This document shows positions 1 to 5,587 of a stretch of 6,108 nucleotides of DNA, in pieces. Source of the stretch: Hydrogenothermaceae bacterium (GTDB lineage Bacteria > Aquificota > Aquificae > Hydrogenothermales > Hydrogenothermaceae). The DNA is taken from the NCBI GenBank assembly GCA_026984415.1, contig JALSSE010000465.1, positions 1 through 6,108 of the forward strand, given 5' to 3'. Numbering within the stretch: position 1 is the first letter of the stretch; every line of letters starts with the position of its first letter. Made by a program: the position numbers and the translations under genes. Under the pieces are notes generated by a model. That model worked only from the letters and a program-made list of their open reading frames with translations. It was not told the origin of the DNA and ran no database searches.

Positions 1-813
1 ATTCAGCCGTGGTAAAAGTGTACTTGCAATAATTCCACCTGTCCATATTAAAAAATCCATGTATATCTGGGTTCTGTCATCTAAAATAACCCTATCCCTT
101 TCTACTTCAACTATTCTTTTAGATGTAATTACATCTACACCTAACTGTTTTAATCTCTTTAAAGATACATCTATTAAGAAGTCATGCATACCAAAAAGTA
201 TTGATGGGGCTGCTTCTATCAATGTTATTGATACACCTTCACATAAATAGCCTGCTTTTTTAAAAAAGTGTTGAGAATAGGCTGCCATTTCTGCTGCAAT
301 TTCAACCCCAGAAAGTCCACCACCACCAACAACTACATTAAATCTGCCTTTTTTATTTATAGGACAGTAGCCTTCTTCTTTTATATTTGTAAGTAATTTT
401 TTTTCAAACTGGTGTTTAAAATCCATACTTCTTGATAGAGTTTTTACTCCAGAAGAAAATTCCCTTAAGCCTTTTATTGGAGGGAAAAATGTTCTACTTC
501 CAAGTGAAAAAACTAAATAGTCATAACCCACTTCAATATCTTCAGTTATAACCAACTGTCTGTCAAAATCTATACCGTTTATTTTTGCCTTTACAAAAGA
601 AATATTTTCACCTATTCCGATAGATAAAGAAAACAAATCAACTGTCACATCAGATATAAGATATTTATTGGCTATAAAGTTATAAACTTCAGGCTGTAAA
701 AAATGATACGGATTTTGGTCTATAAGTATTACTTCAACATTTTTTAAATCTTTAAGCTGCTGCATAACAGCAACACCACCATACCCACCACCTAAAATAA
801 CTACCTTTTTCAT
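1..813 (-). CDS. Type II NADH dehydrogenase-like FAD/NAD(P)-dependent oxidoreductase (partial, C-terminus beyond window)
   Basis: I translated 271 codons from ATG at 813-811 to the left edge, with no stop. Seen: an N-terminal FAD dinucleotide-binding motif GGGYGG (residues 8-13) followed by an acidic strand end (D32); NPYHFLQPE at 34-42, typical of NDH-2-like flavoproteins; LVFSLGSRT at 100-108; a second nucleotide-binding motif GGGGLSGVE at 163-171 with E200 ending the next strand, which favours NADH over NADPH; and DFLIWTGG at 253-260. The FAD-binding Asp and membrane-anchoring C-terminus expected in NDH-2 lie outside the window. The family moves electrons from NAD(P)H to quinone at the cytoplasmic face of the membrane. 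The start is supported by AAAGGAG 6 nt upstream. It lies 11 nt after the MalG-like permease and is probably translationally coupled to it. Sulfide:quinone reductase is a less likely alternative, because no characteristic Cys motifs are visible. Substrate and acceptor are inferred only. Confidence 0.85.
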   Translation of the reverse strand, partial: MKKVVILGGGYGGVAVMQQLKDLKNVEVILIDQNPYHFLQPEVYNFIANKYLISDVTVDLFSLSIGIGENISFVKAKINGIDFDRQLVITEDIEVGYDYLVFSLGSRTFFPPIKGLREFSSGVKTLSRSMDFKHQFEKKLLTNIKEEGYCPINKKGRFNVVVGGGGLSGVEIAAEMAAYSQHFFKKAGYLCEGVSITLIEAAPSILFGMHDFLIDVSLKRLKQLGVDVITSKRIVEVERDRVILDDRTQIYMDFLIWTGGIIASTLLPRLN

Positions 814-819
814 AATTGA

Positions 820-826
820 CTCCTTT
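820..826 (-). promoter_or_regulatory. Shine-Dalgarno of the NDH-2-like gene, overlapping the upstream stop codon
   Basis: On the minus strand AAAGGAG reads from 826 to 820. Its first bases are part of the TAA stop (827-825) of the MalG-like permease gene, and it sits 6 nt before the ATG at 813. This arrangement suggests re-initiation or translational coupling between the permease and oxidoreductase genes, and it fixes the oxidoreductase start. Confidence 0.75.
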
Positions 827-1646
827 AACCTTTAACTCCCCCTGAAGTAAGACCTTCAATAATCCATTTTTGGAAAAAGGCTATAATTAAAATGATTGGT
901 AAAACTGTTATAGTTACTGCTGCATTTATTTCGCCCCAAGGAATTTCATAAACAGAAACTCCACTGAGCATTGATATACCAACTGGAACAGTATATTTAG
1001 TTTCATCAGGCATAAGGGTTAATGCTATCAAGAATTCATTCCAGCAAAATATAAAAATAAGAATGGTTGCAACAGATATTCCCGGTTTACTTAAAGGTAA
1101 AATTATTTTGAATAAAATGCCACTTTTTTTAAATCCATCTATTAGAGCTGCTTCATCAAGTTCTTTTGGAATTTTCATAAAAGAAGCGTATAACATCCAG
1201 ATTCCAAAAGGCAGATTTAAAAAAGTATAACTTAATATTAAACCTAAGTAATTATTTATAAGGTTAAGCTCTTTAATTACTAAAAAAATAGGAATCACTA
1301 AAACTGTAGGTGGAATTATTGCACCTATTAAAAGTAATTTTTGTATATTTAAAGCTTTATGTAAAGGTAAATATCTAAGTTTAAAAGAAATAACTGCTGC
1401 TAAAAAAATTGTTAACAAAGTCCCACCAAGAGATACTATTAAACTGTTTTTTATATACGTTAAAAATGGTCTTTTATAAAATACATTTTCGAAGTTTTCA
1501 AAGGAAAGTTTAGAAGGAAGGTATTTTACAGGTAATGAAAAAACTTCATCTGGGGGTTTAAAAGCTGTTATGACAGTCCATATAAAAGGTAGTAAACAGT
1601 AGAATATAATTCCTAATATAGCTAAATAAATTGCCATTTTTTTCAT
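825..1646 (-). CDS. MalG-like CUT1-family sugar ABC transporter permease
   Basis: This 273-residue protein is normal in length for MalG/UgpE-type inner-membrane permeases, which pair with a MalF-type subunit to form the translocation channel of a carbohydrate importer. Hydrophobic segments lie at about 5-28, 66-90, 102-125, 132-153, 188-208 and 243-263, giving the usual six helices. The cytoplasmic EAA loop that docks on the ATPase is seen at 163-184, with key residues E165, A166, A167, G171 and the ILP at 182-184. The C-terminus (GLTSGGVKG) is the usual MalG ending. The ATG overlaps the stop of the upstream fusion gene as ATGA at 1643-1646, with only a weak purine-rich GAGAAG upstream, so translation is probably coupled. 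The partner must be the permease half of the fusion protein. No cognate ATPase gene is in the window. The substrate cannot be read from sequence; sugar or polyol is the family expectation. Confidence 0.93.
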   Translation of the reverse strand: MKKMAIYLAILGIIFYCLLPFIWTVITAFKPPDEVFSLPVKYLPSKLSFENFENVFYKRPFLTYIKNSLIVSLGGTLLTIFLAAVISFKLRYLPLHKALNIQKLLLIGAIIPPTVLVIPIFLVIKELNLINNYLGLILSYTFLNLPFGIWMLYASFMKIPKELDEAALIDGFKKSGILFKIILPLSKPGISVATILIFIFCWNEFLIALTLMPDETKYTVPVGISMLSGVSVYEIPWGEINAAVTITVLPIILIIAFFQKWIIEGLTSGGVKG

Positions 1647-3586
1647 TTTATCTTCTCGTATTTTAATGTTGTTATTTTTATGATTAAAACTGTTAATAAA
1701 ACAAGTATAATTAGAAATATAACTGTTAGAAATACGGCGTATCCTAATTCGTCATACCTGAAGGCAAGGTCGTAAATATATATAGCAATAGTTTTTGTTG
1801 AATCGGCAGGACCCCCTTTTGTTAAAACCCATATTAAATCAAAAATACCAGCTGCGTGAATTAATCTAAATATTAAGGCAACCCTTACAAAAGGTAAAAG
1901 TAGGGGAAAAGTGATATTAAAAAACCTTTTTAATGAATTAGCACCATCAATTGAAATACTTTCTAAAAGTTCTTTCGGAATAGACTGTAATCCTGCAAGT
2001 AAAATAATTACAACAAAAGGAGTTGTTTTCCAAACATCAGCAAAAATTGCAGCAAACATTGCACCTTCAGGTATAGAAAGCCAGTCTATTGGCTGTTCTA
2101 AAATTTTTAATCTGATTAGAAAATCATTAATTACCCCAAAAGGATTGTTAAACATCCACTGCCACGACATTGCCATTACAGCAGTAGGCAAAGCCCAAGG
2201 AATTAGTACTCCTAATCTAACTAAATTTCTTCCCTTTATTTTCATATTTATAATAAGGGCAATAAGCAAACCTAATAAAAACTCTAAAGGAACAGATACA
2301 GCTGTAAAATAAATAGTGTTTAATGAAGTTTTCATTAATGTATAGTCGTAAAACATCTTCTTAAAATAACTTTCTTTCTCACCTTTTAAAATTCCATCTA
2401 TTGTTCTATACATTACTTTTGTTGCTTCTTCTGGAGTTTCTATTCCAACGAGAACCGCACTTACATGTTTTTGAATTGTATCACTGATTTTTGGGTATTC
2501 TGGATGTACTGGTCTGTGTTTTGCATTTAATAAAATTTTGTATAGCTCTTTATAGTGAGGACTTTCCTTTAGTATGTCTTTATCAAAAAACAAGCTTTTC
2601 CTTGAAGGTACAGCACCTCTTTTGAAATGTAAAATTTTCTGAGATTGTTTAGAGGTTGCAAATTCAATGAATTTCCAAACTGCTTCAGGGTTTTTAACAC
2701 CACTTGCAATTCCAAGACCCCATCCTCCTAAAGTTCCGTGGGAATCAAAACCATTTTTATGTAAAACTGGGGCTATGCCAATTTTTCCTTTAAGTTTAGA
2801 ATCTTCACCATTTAAAATATTCCATGCATAAGGCCAATTCCTCATAAAAACAGATTTTCCTTCCATAAAGAAGTTTAAAGAGTGTTGTTCCTGAAAAGTT
2901 AAAACAGATTTTGGAGAATATCCTTTCTGTATAAGCTCCTTCATAAATTTTAAAGCTTCAACTGTTGATTTTGTATTTAAATCTAAATTTCCATCTTTAA
3001 AAAAATTACCACCAGCACCCCAAAAATATTCAAAGAAATTACAAACTAAACCCTCATACTGCATCCCTTGAAAAGAAAGACAGTACATATTCTCAGGTAA
3101 TTTAGAACATATCTCTTCAAATTCTTTCCATGTTTCTGGAGGCTTTTTTACTATATCTTTTCTGTAATAAAGAACCCCAACATCAGCCCTAACAGGAACC
3201 CTGTATATATGACCTTTGTATTCCCCAGCTTTCAAAGCCGACTCTAAAAAATCCTTTCTTTTTTCCTGTGTAAACCACTTATCAACAGGAAGTAACCATC
3301 CATTTTCTGCAAATTTTGCAGTCCATGTAACATCCATATAAACAATTTCAACTGGTTCTTTTCCTAAGAATGAACGGATATACATATTTTGTCTTTCATC
3401 TGTTGACCATGGTCCAGAAATATACTTGATTTTTATATTGGGATTTTGCTTTTCAAACTCTTTGATTATGGTATGCCAGCCATTTCCAATATCCTCTGGA
3501 CCTATCATCCTTAAAACTATCTTTTCAGACGAAAAGGAAAAATTAAAGATTGAAAGCAGAAGAAAAATAAATAACTTTATTTTCAT
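1643..3586 (-). CDS. Fused family 1 solute-binding protein and MalF-like CUT1 permease
   Basis: One uninterrupted 647-codon frame. Residues 1-20 form a signal peptide-like segment (MKIK, then a hydrophobic run, then FSFSS) with no lipobox Cys. Residues about 21-404 match family 1 extracellular binding proteins of the maltose/trehalose type: YRVPVRADVGVLYYRKD (128-144), ETWKEFEE (151-158), GGWGLGIASGVKNPEAVWKFI (287-307, quoted in part as a landmark) and GAVPSRKS (324-331). After a linker of about 12 residues comes a MalF-like channel domain: helices at about 420-447, 455-478, 509-531, 557-582 and 613-637; an EAA loop at 540-563 (ESISIDGA ... ITFP); and GGPADSTKT at 591-599. Only five permease helices follow the binding domain, and the usual first MalF helix is absent. 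Charges place the binding domain outside and the EAA loop inside. It presumably pairs with the adjacent MalG-like protein. The ATG has AAGG 7 nt upstream. The two families are clear; the ligand is unknown. Confidence 0.93.
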   Translation of the reverse strand: MKIKLFIFLLLSIFNFSFSSEKIVLRMIGPEDIGNGWHTIIKEFEKQNPNIKIKYISGPWSTDERQNMYIRSFLGKEPVEIVYMDVTWTAKFAENGWLLPVDKWFTQEKRKDFLESALKAGEYKGHIYRVPVRADVGVLYYRKDIVKKPPETWKEFEEICSKLPENMYCLSFQGMQYEGLVCNFFEYFWGAGGNFFKDGNLDLNTKSTVEALKFMKELIQKGYSPKSVLTFQEQHSLNFFMEGKSVFMRNWPYAWNILNGEDSKLKGKIGIAPVLHKNGFDSHGTLGGWGLGIASGVKNPEAVWKFIEFATSKQSQKILHFKRGAVPSRKSLFFDKDILKESPHYKELYKILLNAKHRPVHPEYPKISDTIQKHVSAVLVGIETPEEATKVMYRTIDGILKGEKESYFKKMFYDYTLMKTSLNTIYFTAVSVPLEFLLGLLIALIINMKIKGRNLVRLGVLIPWALPTAVMAMSWQWMFNNPFGVINDFLIRLKILEQPIDWLSIPEGAMFAAIFADVWKTTPFVVIILLAGLQSIPKELLESISIDGANSLKRFFNITFPLLLPFVRVALIFRLIHAAGIFDLIWVLTKGGPADSTKTIAIYIYDLAFRYDELGYAVFLTVIFLIILVLLTVLIIKITTLKYEKIK

Positions 3587-3673
3587 TATTTAACCTTAAT
3601 TACGAAATATAACTATATTTTATACGGAATTAGAATAATAGTATAATTATTAAAATTTTTTAATGGGGACAAT
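3587..3673. promoter_or_regulatory. Divergent promoter region between the transporter operon and the mlaF-thrC-panE block
   Basis: This 87-bp AT-rich gap separates two divergent start codons, so both transcripts should begin here. On the plus strand a perfect TATAAT at 3642-3647 follows a weak -35 (TTTATA, 3619-3624) at 17-bp spacing, which would start RNA near 3654 and leave a leader of about 20 nt. On the minus strand TATAAA (3624-3619) or TATACT (3645-3640) could serve as -10 boxes, with no convincing -35. The candidate elements overlap, so the two promoters may compete. No clear operator palindrome was found. Confidence 0.5.
3619..3647 (+). promoter_or_regulatory. Predicted sigma-70-type promoter for the MlaF-like gene
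   Basis: TTTATA at 3619-3624 matches TTGACA at four of six positions. After a 17-bp spacer, TATAAT at 3642-3647 is a full -10 match. The distance to the TTG start at 3674 is suitable. The surrounding DNA is very AT-rich, so chance matches are common and the call is moderate. Confidence 0.45.
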
Positions 3674-4459
3674 TTGAAACCTAAAATTAAAGTAGAAAAC
3701 CTAACAAAAGTTTTTGGAAAAAAAGAAGTTCTTAAAAATGTTAGTTTTGAAGTTTATGATAAAGAAATATTTATATTAATGGGTGGTAGTGGAAGTGGAA
3801 AGAGTACCACTATTAAACATATAATTGGACTTTTAAAACCAACATCTGGAAGAATTATTGTTAATGGAACAGACATTACATCTTTAGATGAAAAAGAATT
3901 AATTGATTTCAGAAAAAAAATGGGATATCTATTCCAGGAAGGTGCTTTATTTGATAGTTTAAAAATCTGGGAAAATGTTGGTTTTTATTACCTTGAAAAT
4001 ACAGATATGCCTCCAAAAGAAGTTTACAAACTTGCACAGGAAAAACTTTCAATGGTTGGACTGGAAGGTGTTGAAGAACTTTACCCTTCCCAGCTTTCTG
4101 GAGGTATGAGGAAAAGAGCTTCCCTTGCAAGGGCAATTTCAACAAATCCAGAAATAGTTTTATACGATGAACCTACATCCGGTTTAGACCCTGTTACTTC
4201 TGCTGTTATTGATAATTTGATAGTAAATCTGAGGGATACAATTGGAGTAACATCAATAGTTGTAACACATGACCTTCAAAGTGCGTTCTCAATTGGAGAT
4301 AGAATAGCTATGATTCATAAAGGAATAATTTACGCAATTGGAACTCCTGAAGAAATTAAAAACAATCCTGACCCTGTAGTACAACAGTTTATAAACAGAA
4401 AACCTGTTGGGCCAATAACAGAAGAAATCTTTGGGAATAAAACACCTGTAAATAAATAA
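3674..4459 (+). CDS. mlaF: MlaF/Ttg2A-type ABC transporter ATP-binding protein
   Basis: This 261-residue single-domain ATPase has Walker A GGSGSGKST (37-45), Q-loop Q88, signature LSGGM (141-145), Walker B IVLYDEP (161-167, D165/E166), D-loop SGLDP (169-173) and switch His199. FQEGALFDSL (87-96), LSGGMRKRASLARA and the C-terminal GTPEEI ... VQQFI tail are characteristic of the MlaF/Ttg2A family, which powers MlaE permeases in phospholipid transport between the two membranes of Gram-negative cells. It is too short for a MalK/UgpC ATPase, which carries an extra C-terminal domain, so it is probably not the motor of the adjacent sugar transporter. The start is TTG: no in-frame ATG or GTG precedes it before the stop at 3644-3646, and the next Met (residue 36) would cut into Walker A. 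A weak GGGGA lies 4 nt upstream. Its usual partners MlaE and MlaD are not adjacent; the next gene is thrC, 52 nt away. The gene symbol is by family resemblance. Confidence 0.88.
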   Translation: MKPKIKVENLTKVFGKKEVLKNVSFEVYDKEIFILMGGSGSGKSTTIKHIIGLLKPTSGRIIVNGTDITSLDEKELIDFRKKMGYLFQEGALFDSLKIWENVGFYYLENTDMPPKEVYKLAQEKLSMVGLEGVEELYPSQLSGGMRKRASLARAISTNPEIVLYDEPTSGLDPVTSAVIDNLIVNLRDTIGVTSIVVTHDLQSAFSIGDRIAMIHKGIIYAIGTPEEIKNNPDPVVQQFINRKPVGPITEEIFGNKTPVNK

Positions 4460-4472
4460 ACAACGAAAATGT

Positions 4473-4478
4473 TATAAT
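4473..4478 (+). promoter_or_regulatory. Possible -10 element of an internal promoter ahead of thrC
   Basis: A perfect TATAAT lies in the 52-nt gap between the ATPase gene and thrC and would start RNA near 4485. No recognisable -35 sits at the right spacing (AAATAA at 4450-4455). It could give thrC-panE transcription independent of the ATPase gene, or be chance in AT-rich DNA. Confidence 0.3.
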
Positions 4479-4481
4479 AAT

Positions 4482-4501
4482 CTTCTAAAATTTTTAGGAG
4501 G
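4482..4501 (+). promoter_or_regulatory. thrC Shine-Dalgarno (AGGAGG) inside a potential hairpin
   Basis: AGGAGG at 4496-4501 is a full-strength ribosome binding site, 10 nt before the TTG at 4512, and decides that start. The preceding CTTCTAAA (4482-4489) can pair with TTTAGGAG (4493-4500) around a 3-nt loop, with one G-U pair, masking most of the site. The strong site may offset the weak start codon and long spacing. Whether the hairpin forms at growth temperature is unknown. Confidence 0.55.
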
Positions 4502-4511
4502 AAATTTTAAT

Positions 4512-5579
4512 TTGAGTTGTAAATGGAAAGGCATTATAAATGCCTACAGTGAATATTTACCGGTATCTGAAAAAACTCCAATAGTTACCTTACATGAAGG
4601 AAATACACCTTTAATAGAAGCAAACAACTTATCAAAAGCAATAGACTCTAAAAAAGATTTAAAAATATACCTAAAATACGAAGGTTTAAACCCAACAGGC
4701 TCTTTTAAAGATAGAGGAATGACATTAGCCATATCAAAAGCAAAAGAAAGTGGAAAAACAGCTGTTATCTGTGCATCAACAGGAAATACATCAGCTTCAG
4801 CAGCAGCATATGCGGCAAGGGCAGGTATGGACGCATACGTTATTTTACCAAAAGGTGCTGTAGCCCTTGGGAAACTATCACAGGCTATGGTTTATGGAGC
4901 TAAAATTATCGCACTTATGGGAAATTTTGATGATGCATTGAGTATTGTTAGAGAAATAGGAGAAAAATATCCAGTTGAAGTTGTAAACTCAACAAACCCT
5001 TTTAGAATAGAAGGGCAAAAAACTGCATCTTTTGAAATAATTGATTACCTTGGAGACTCTCCAGATTTCCATTTTATCCCTGTTGGTAATGCTGGGAATA
5101 TAACAGCTTACTGGAAAGGATACAAACAGTACCATCAAATTGGAAAATCAAAAAAACTACCAAGAATGATAGGATGGCAGGCTGAAGGTTCAGCACCTAT
5201 CGTTAAAGGATTTCCAATAAAAAATCCGCAAACTATTGCAACAGCCATAAAAATAGGAAACCCTTACAGCTGGCAACCAGCATTACAGGCAGCAAAAGAA
5301 AGTAATGGTTTTATTGATGCAGTATCTGACAATGAAATTTTAGAGGCATACAGATTAGTTGCTTCAACAGAAGGTGTATTCTGTGAACCTGCGTCAGCTG
5401 CATCAATTGCAGGGGTAATTAAAGCAAATAGAAAAGGTTTATTTAAAGGTGGTGAAACAATAGTATGCACACTAACAGGAAATGGATTAAAAGACCCTGA
5501 TACAGTAATAAAAGCCAGTGAAAAACCTGTAGAAATGCCACCAGAAATTGATAAAATTGCCCAGTTTTTAGGATTATAA
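4512..5579 (+). CDS. thrC: Threonine synthase
   Basis: This PLP-dependent cytoplasmic enzyme converts O-phosphohomoserine and water to threonine and phosphate, the last step of threonine synthesis. Its 355 residues match the compact bacterial form (about 350) of fold type II PLP enzymes. Seen: LPVSEKTPIVTLHEGNTPL (16-34, the N-terminal family signature), PTGSFKDRG (61-69) with the PLP Schiff-base Lys66, the phosphate/substrate loop STGNTSAS (89-96), the PLP phosphate-binding loop PVGNAGN (190-196), CEPASAAS (291-298) and LTGNGLKDP (321-329). No catalytic motif is missing. The start is TTG after AGGAGG; the next Met is residue 70, which is impossible because it lies after the PLP Lys. The gene follows the ATPase gene by 52 nt and is followed after 8 nt by the panE-like gene, so at least the latter pair is likely one transcript. 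Cysteine synthase and threonine dehydratase are excluded by the overall pattern of motifs. Confidence 0.97.
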   Translation: MSCKWKGIINAYSEYLPVSEKTPIVTLHEGNTPLIEANNLSKAIDSKKDLKIYLKYEGLNPTGSFKDRGMTLAISKAKESGKTAVICASTGNTSASAAAYAARAGMDAYVILPKGAVALGKLSQAMVYGAKIIALMGNFDDALSIVREIGEKYPVEVVNSTNPFRIEGQKTASFEIIDYLGDSPDFHFIPVGNAGNITAYWKGYKQYHQIGKSKKLPRMIGWQAEGSAPIVKGFPIKNPQTIATAIKIGNPYSWQPALQAAKESNGFIDAVSDNEILEAYRLVASTEGVFCEPASAASIAGVIKANRKGLFKGGETIVCTLTGNGLKDPDTVIKASEKPVEMPPEIDKIAQFLGL

Positions 5580-5587
5580 ATTGTAAG

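Noticed and set aside
59..250. Plus-strand open frame of 63 codons
   Set aside because: It is antisense to the NDH-2-like gene, whose translation in this region shows family motifs (DFLIWTGG and the second nucleotide-binding domain).
1..813. The flavoprotein as sulfide:quinone oxidoreductase
   Set aside because: The visible part lacks the spaced redox Cys residues expected of that family, and its second nucleotide-binding motif with E200 fits an NAD(H)-using enzyme better. The missing C-terminus leaves some doubt.
1911..2312. Plus-strand open frame of 133 codons opposite the permease half of the fusion gene
   Set aside because: It lies fully antisense to a region with clear CUT1 permease motifs, has no ribosome binding site of note, and its translation shows no recognisable domain.
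1643..3586. The fusion as a sequencing or assembly error
   Set aside because: The frame is continuous across the junction, codon use is uniform, a plausible linker joins the domains, and the topology is coherent. A simple indel error would not remove a whole helix while keeping both domains intact. It cannot be fully excluded without a second assembly.
3909..4145. Minus-strand open frame of 78 codons
   Set aside because: It is antisense to the Q-loop and signature region of the ATPase gene and has no recognisable features.
3674..4459. The ATPase as the MalK/UgpC motor of the adjacent sugar transporter
   Set aside because: It is about 100 residues too short, lacks the C-terminal regulatory (TOBE-type) domain, and matches MlaF/Ttg2A in the Q-loop and C-terminal regions.
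4460..4511. Terminator between the ATPase gene and thrC
   Set aside because: The only inverted repeat here is AT-rich, includes the ribosome binding site, and is not followed by a T run, so it does not look like an intrinsic terminator.
4544..4732. Minus-strand open frame of 62 codons (and a similar one at 5264-5470)
   Set aside because: Both are antisense to well-conserved parts of threonine synthase and have no supporting features.
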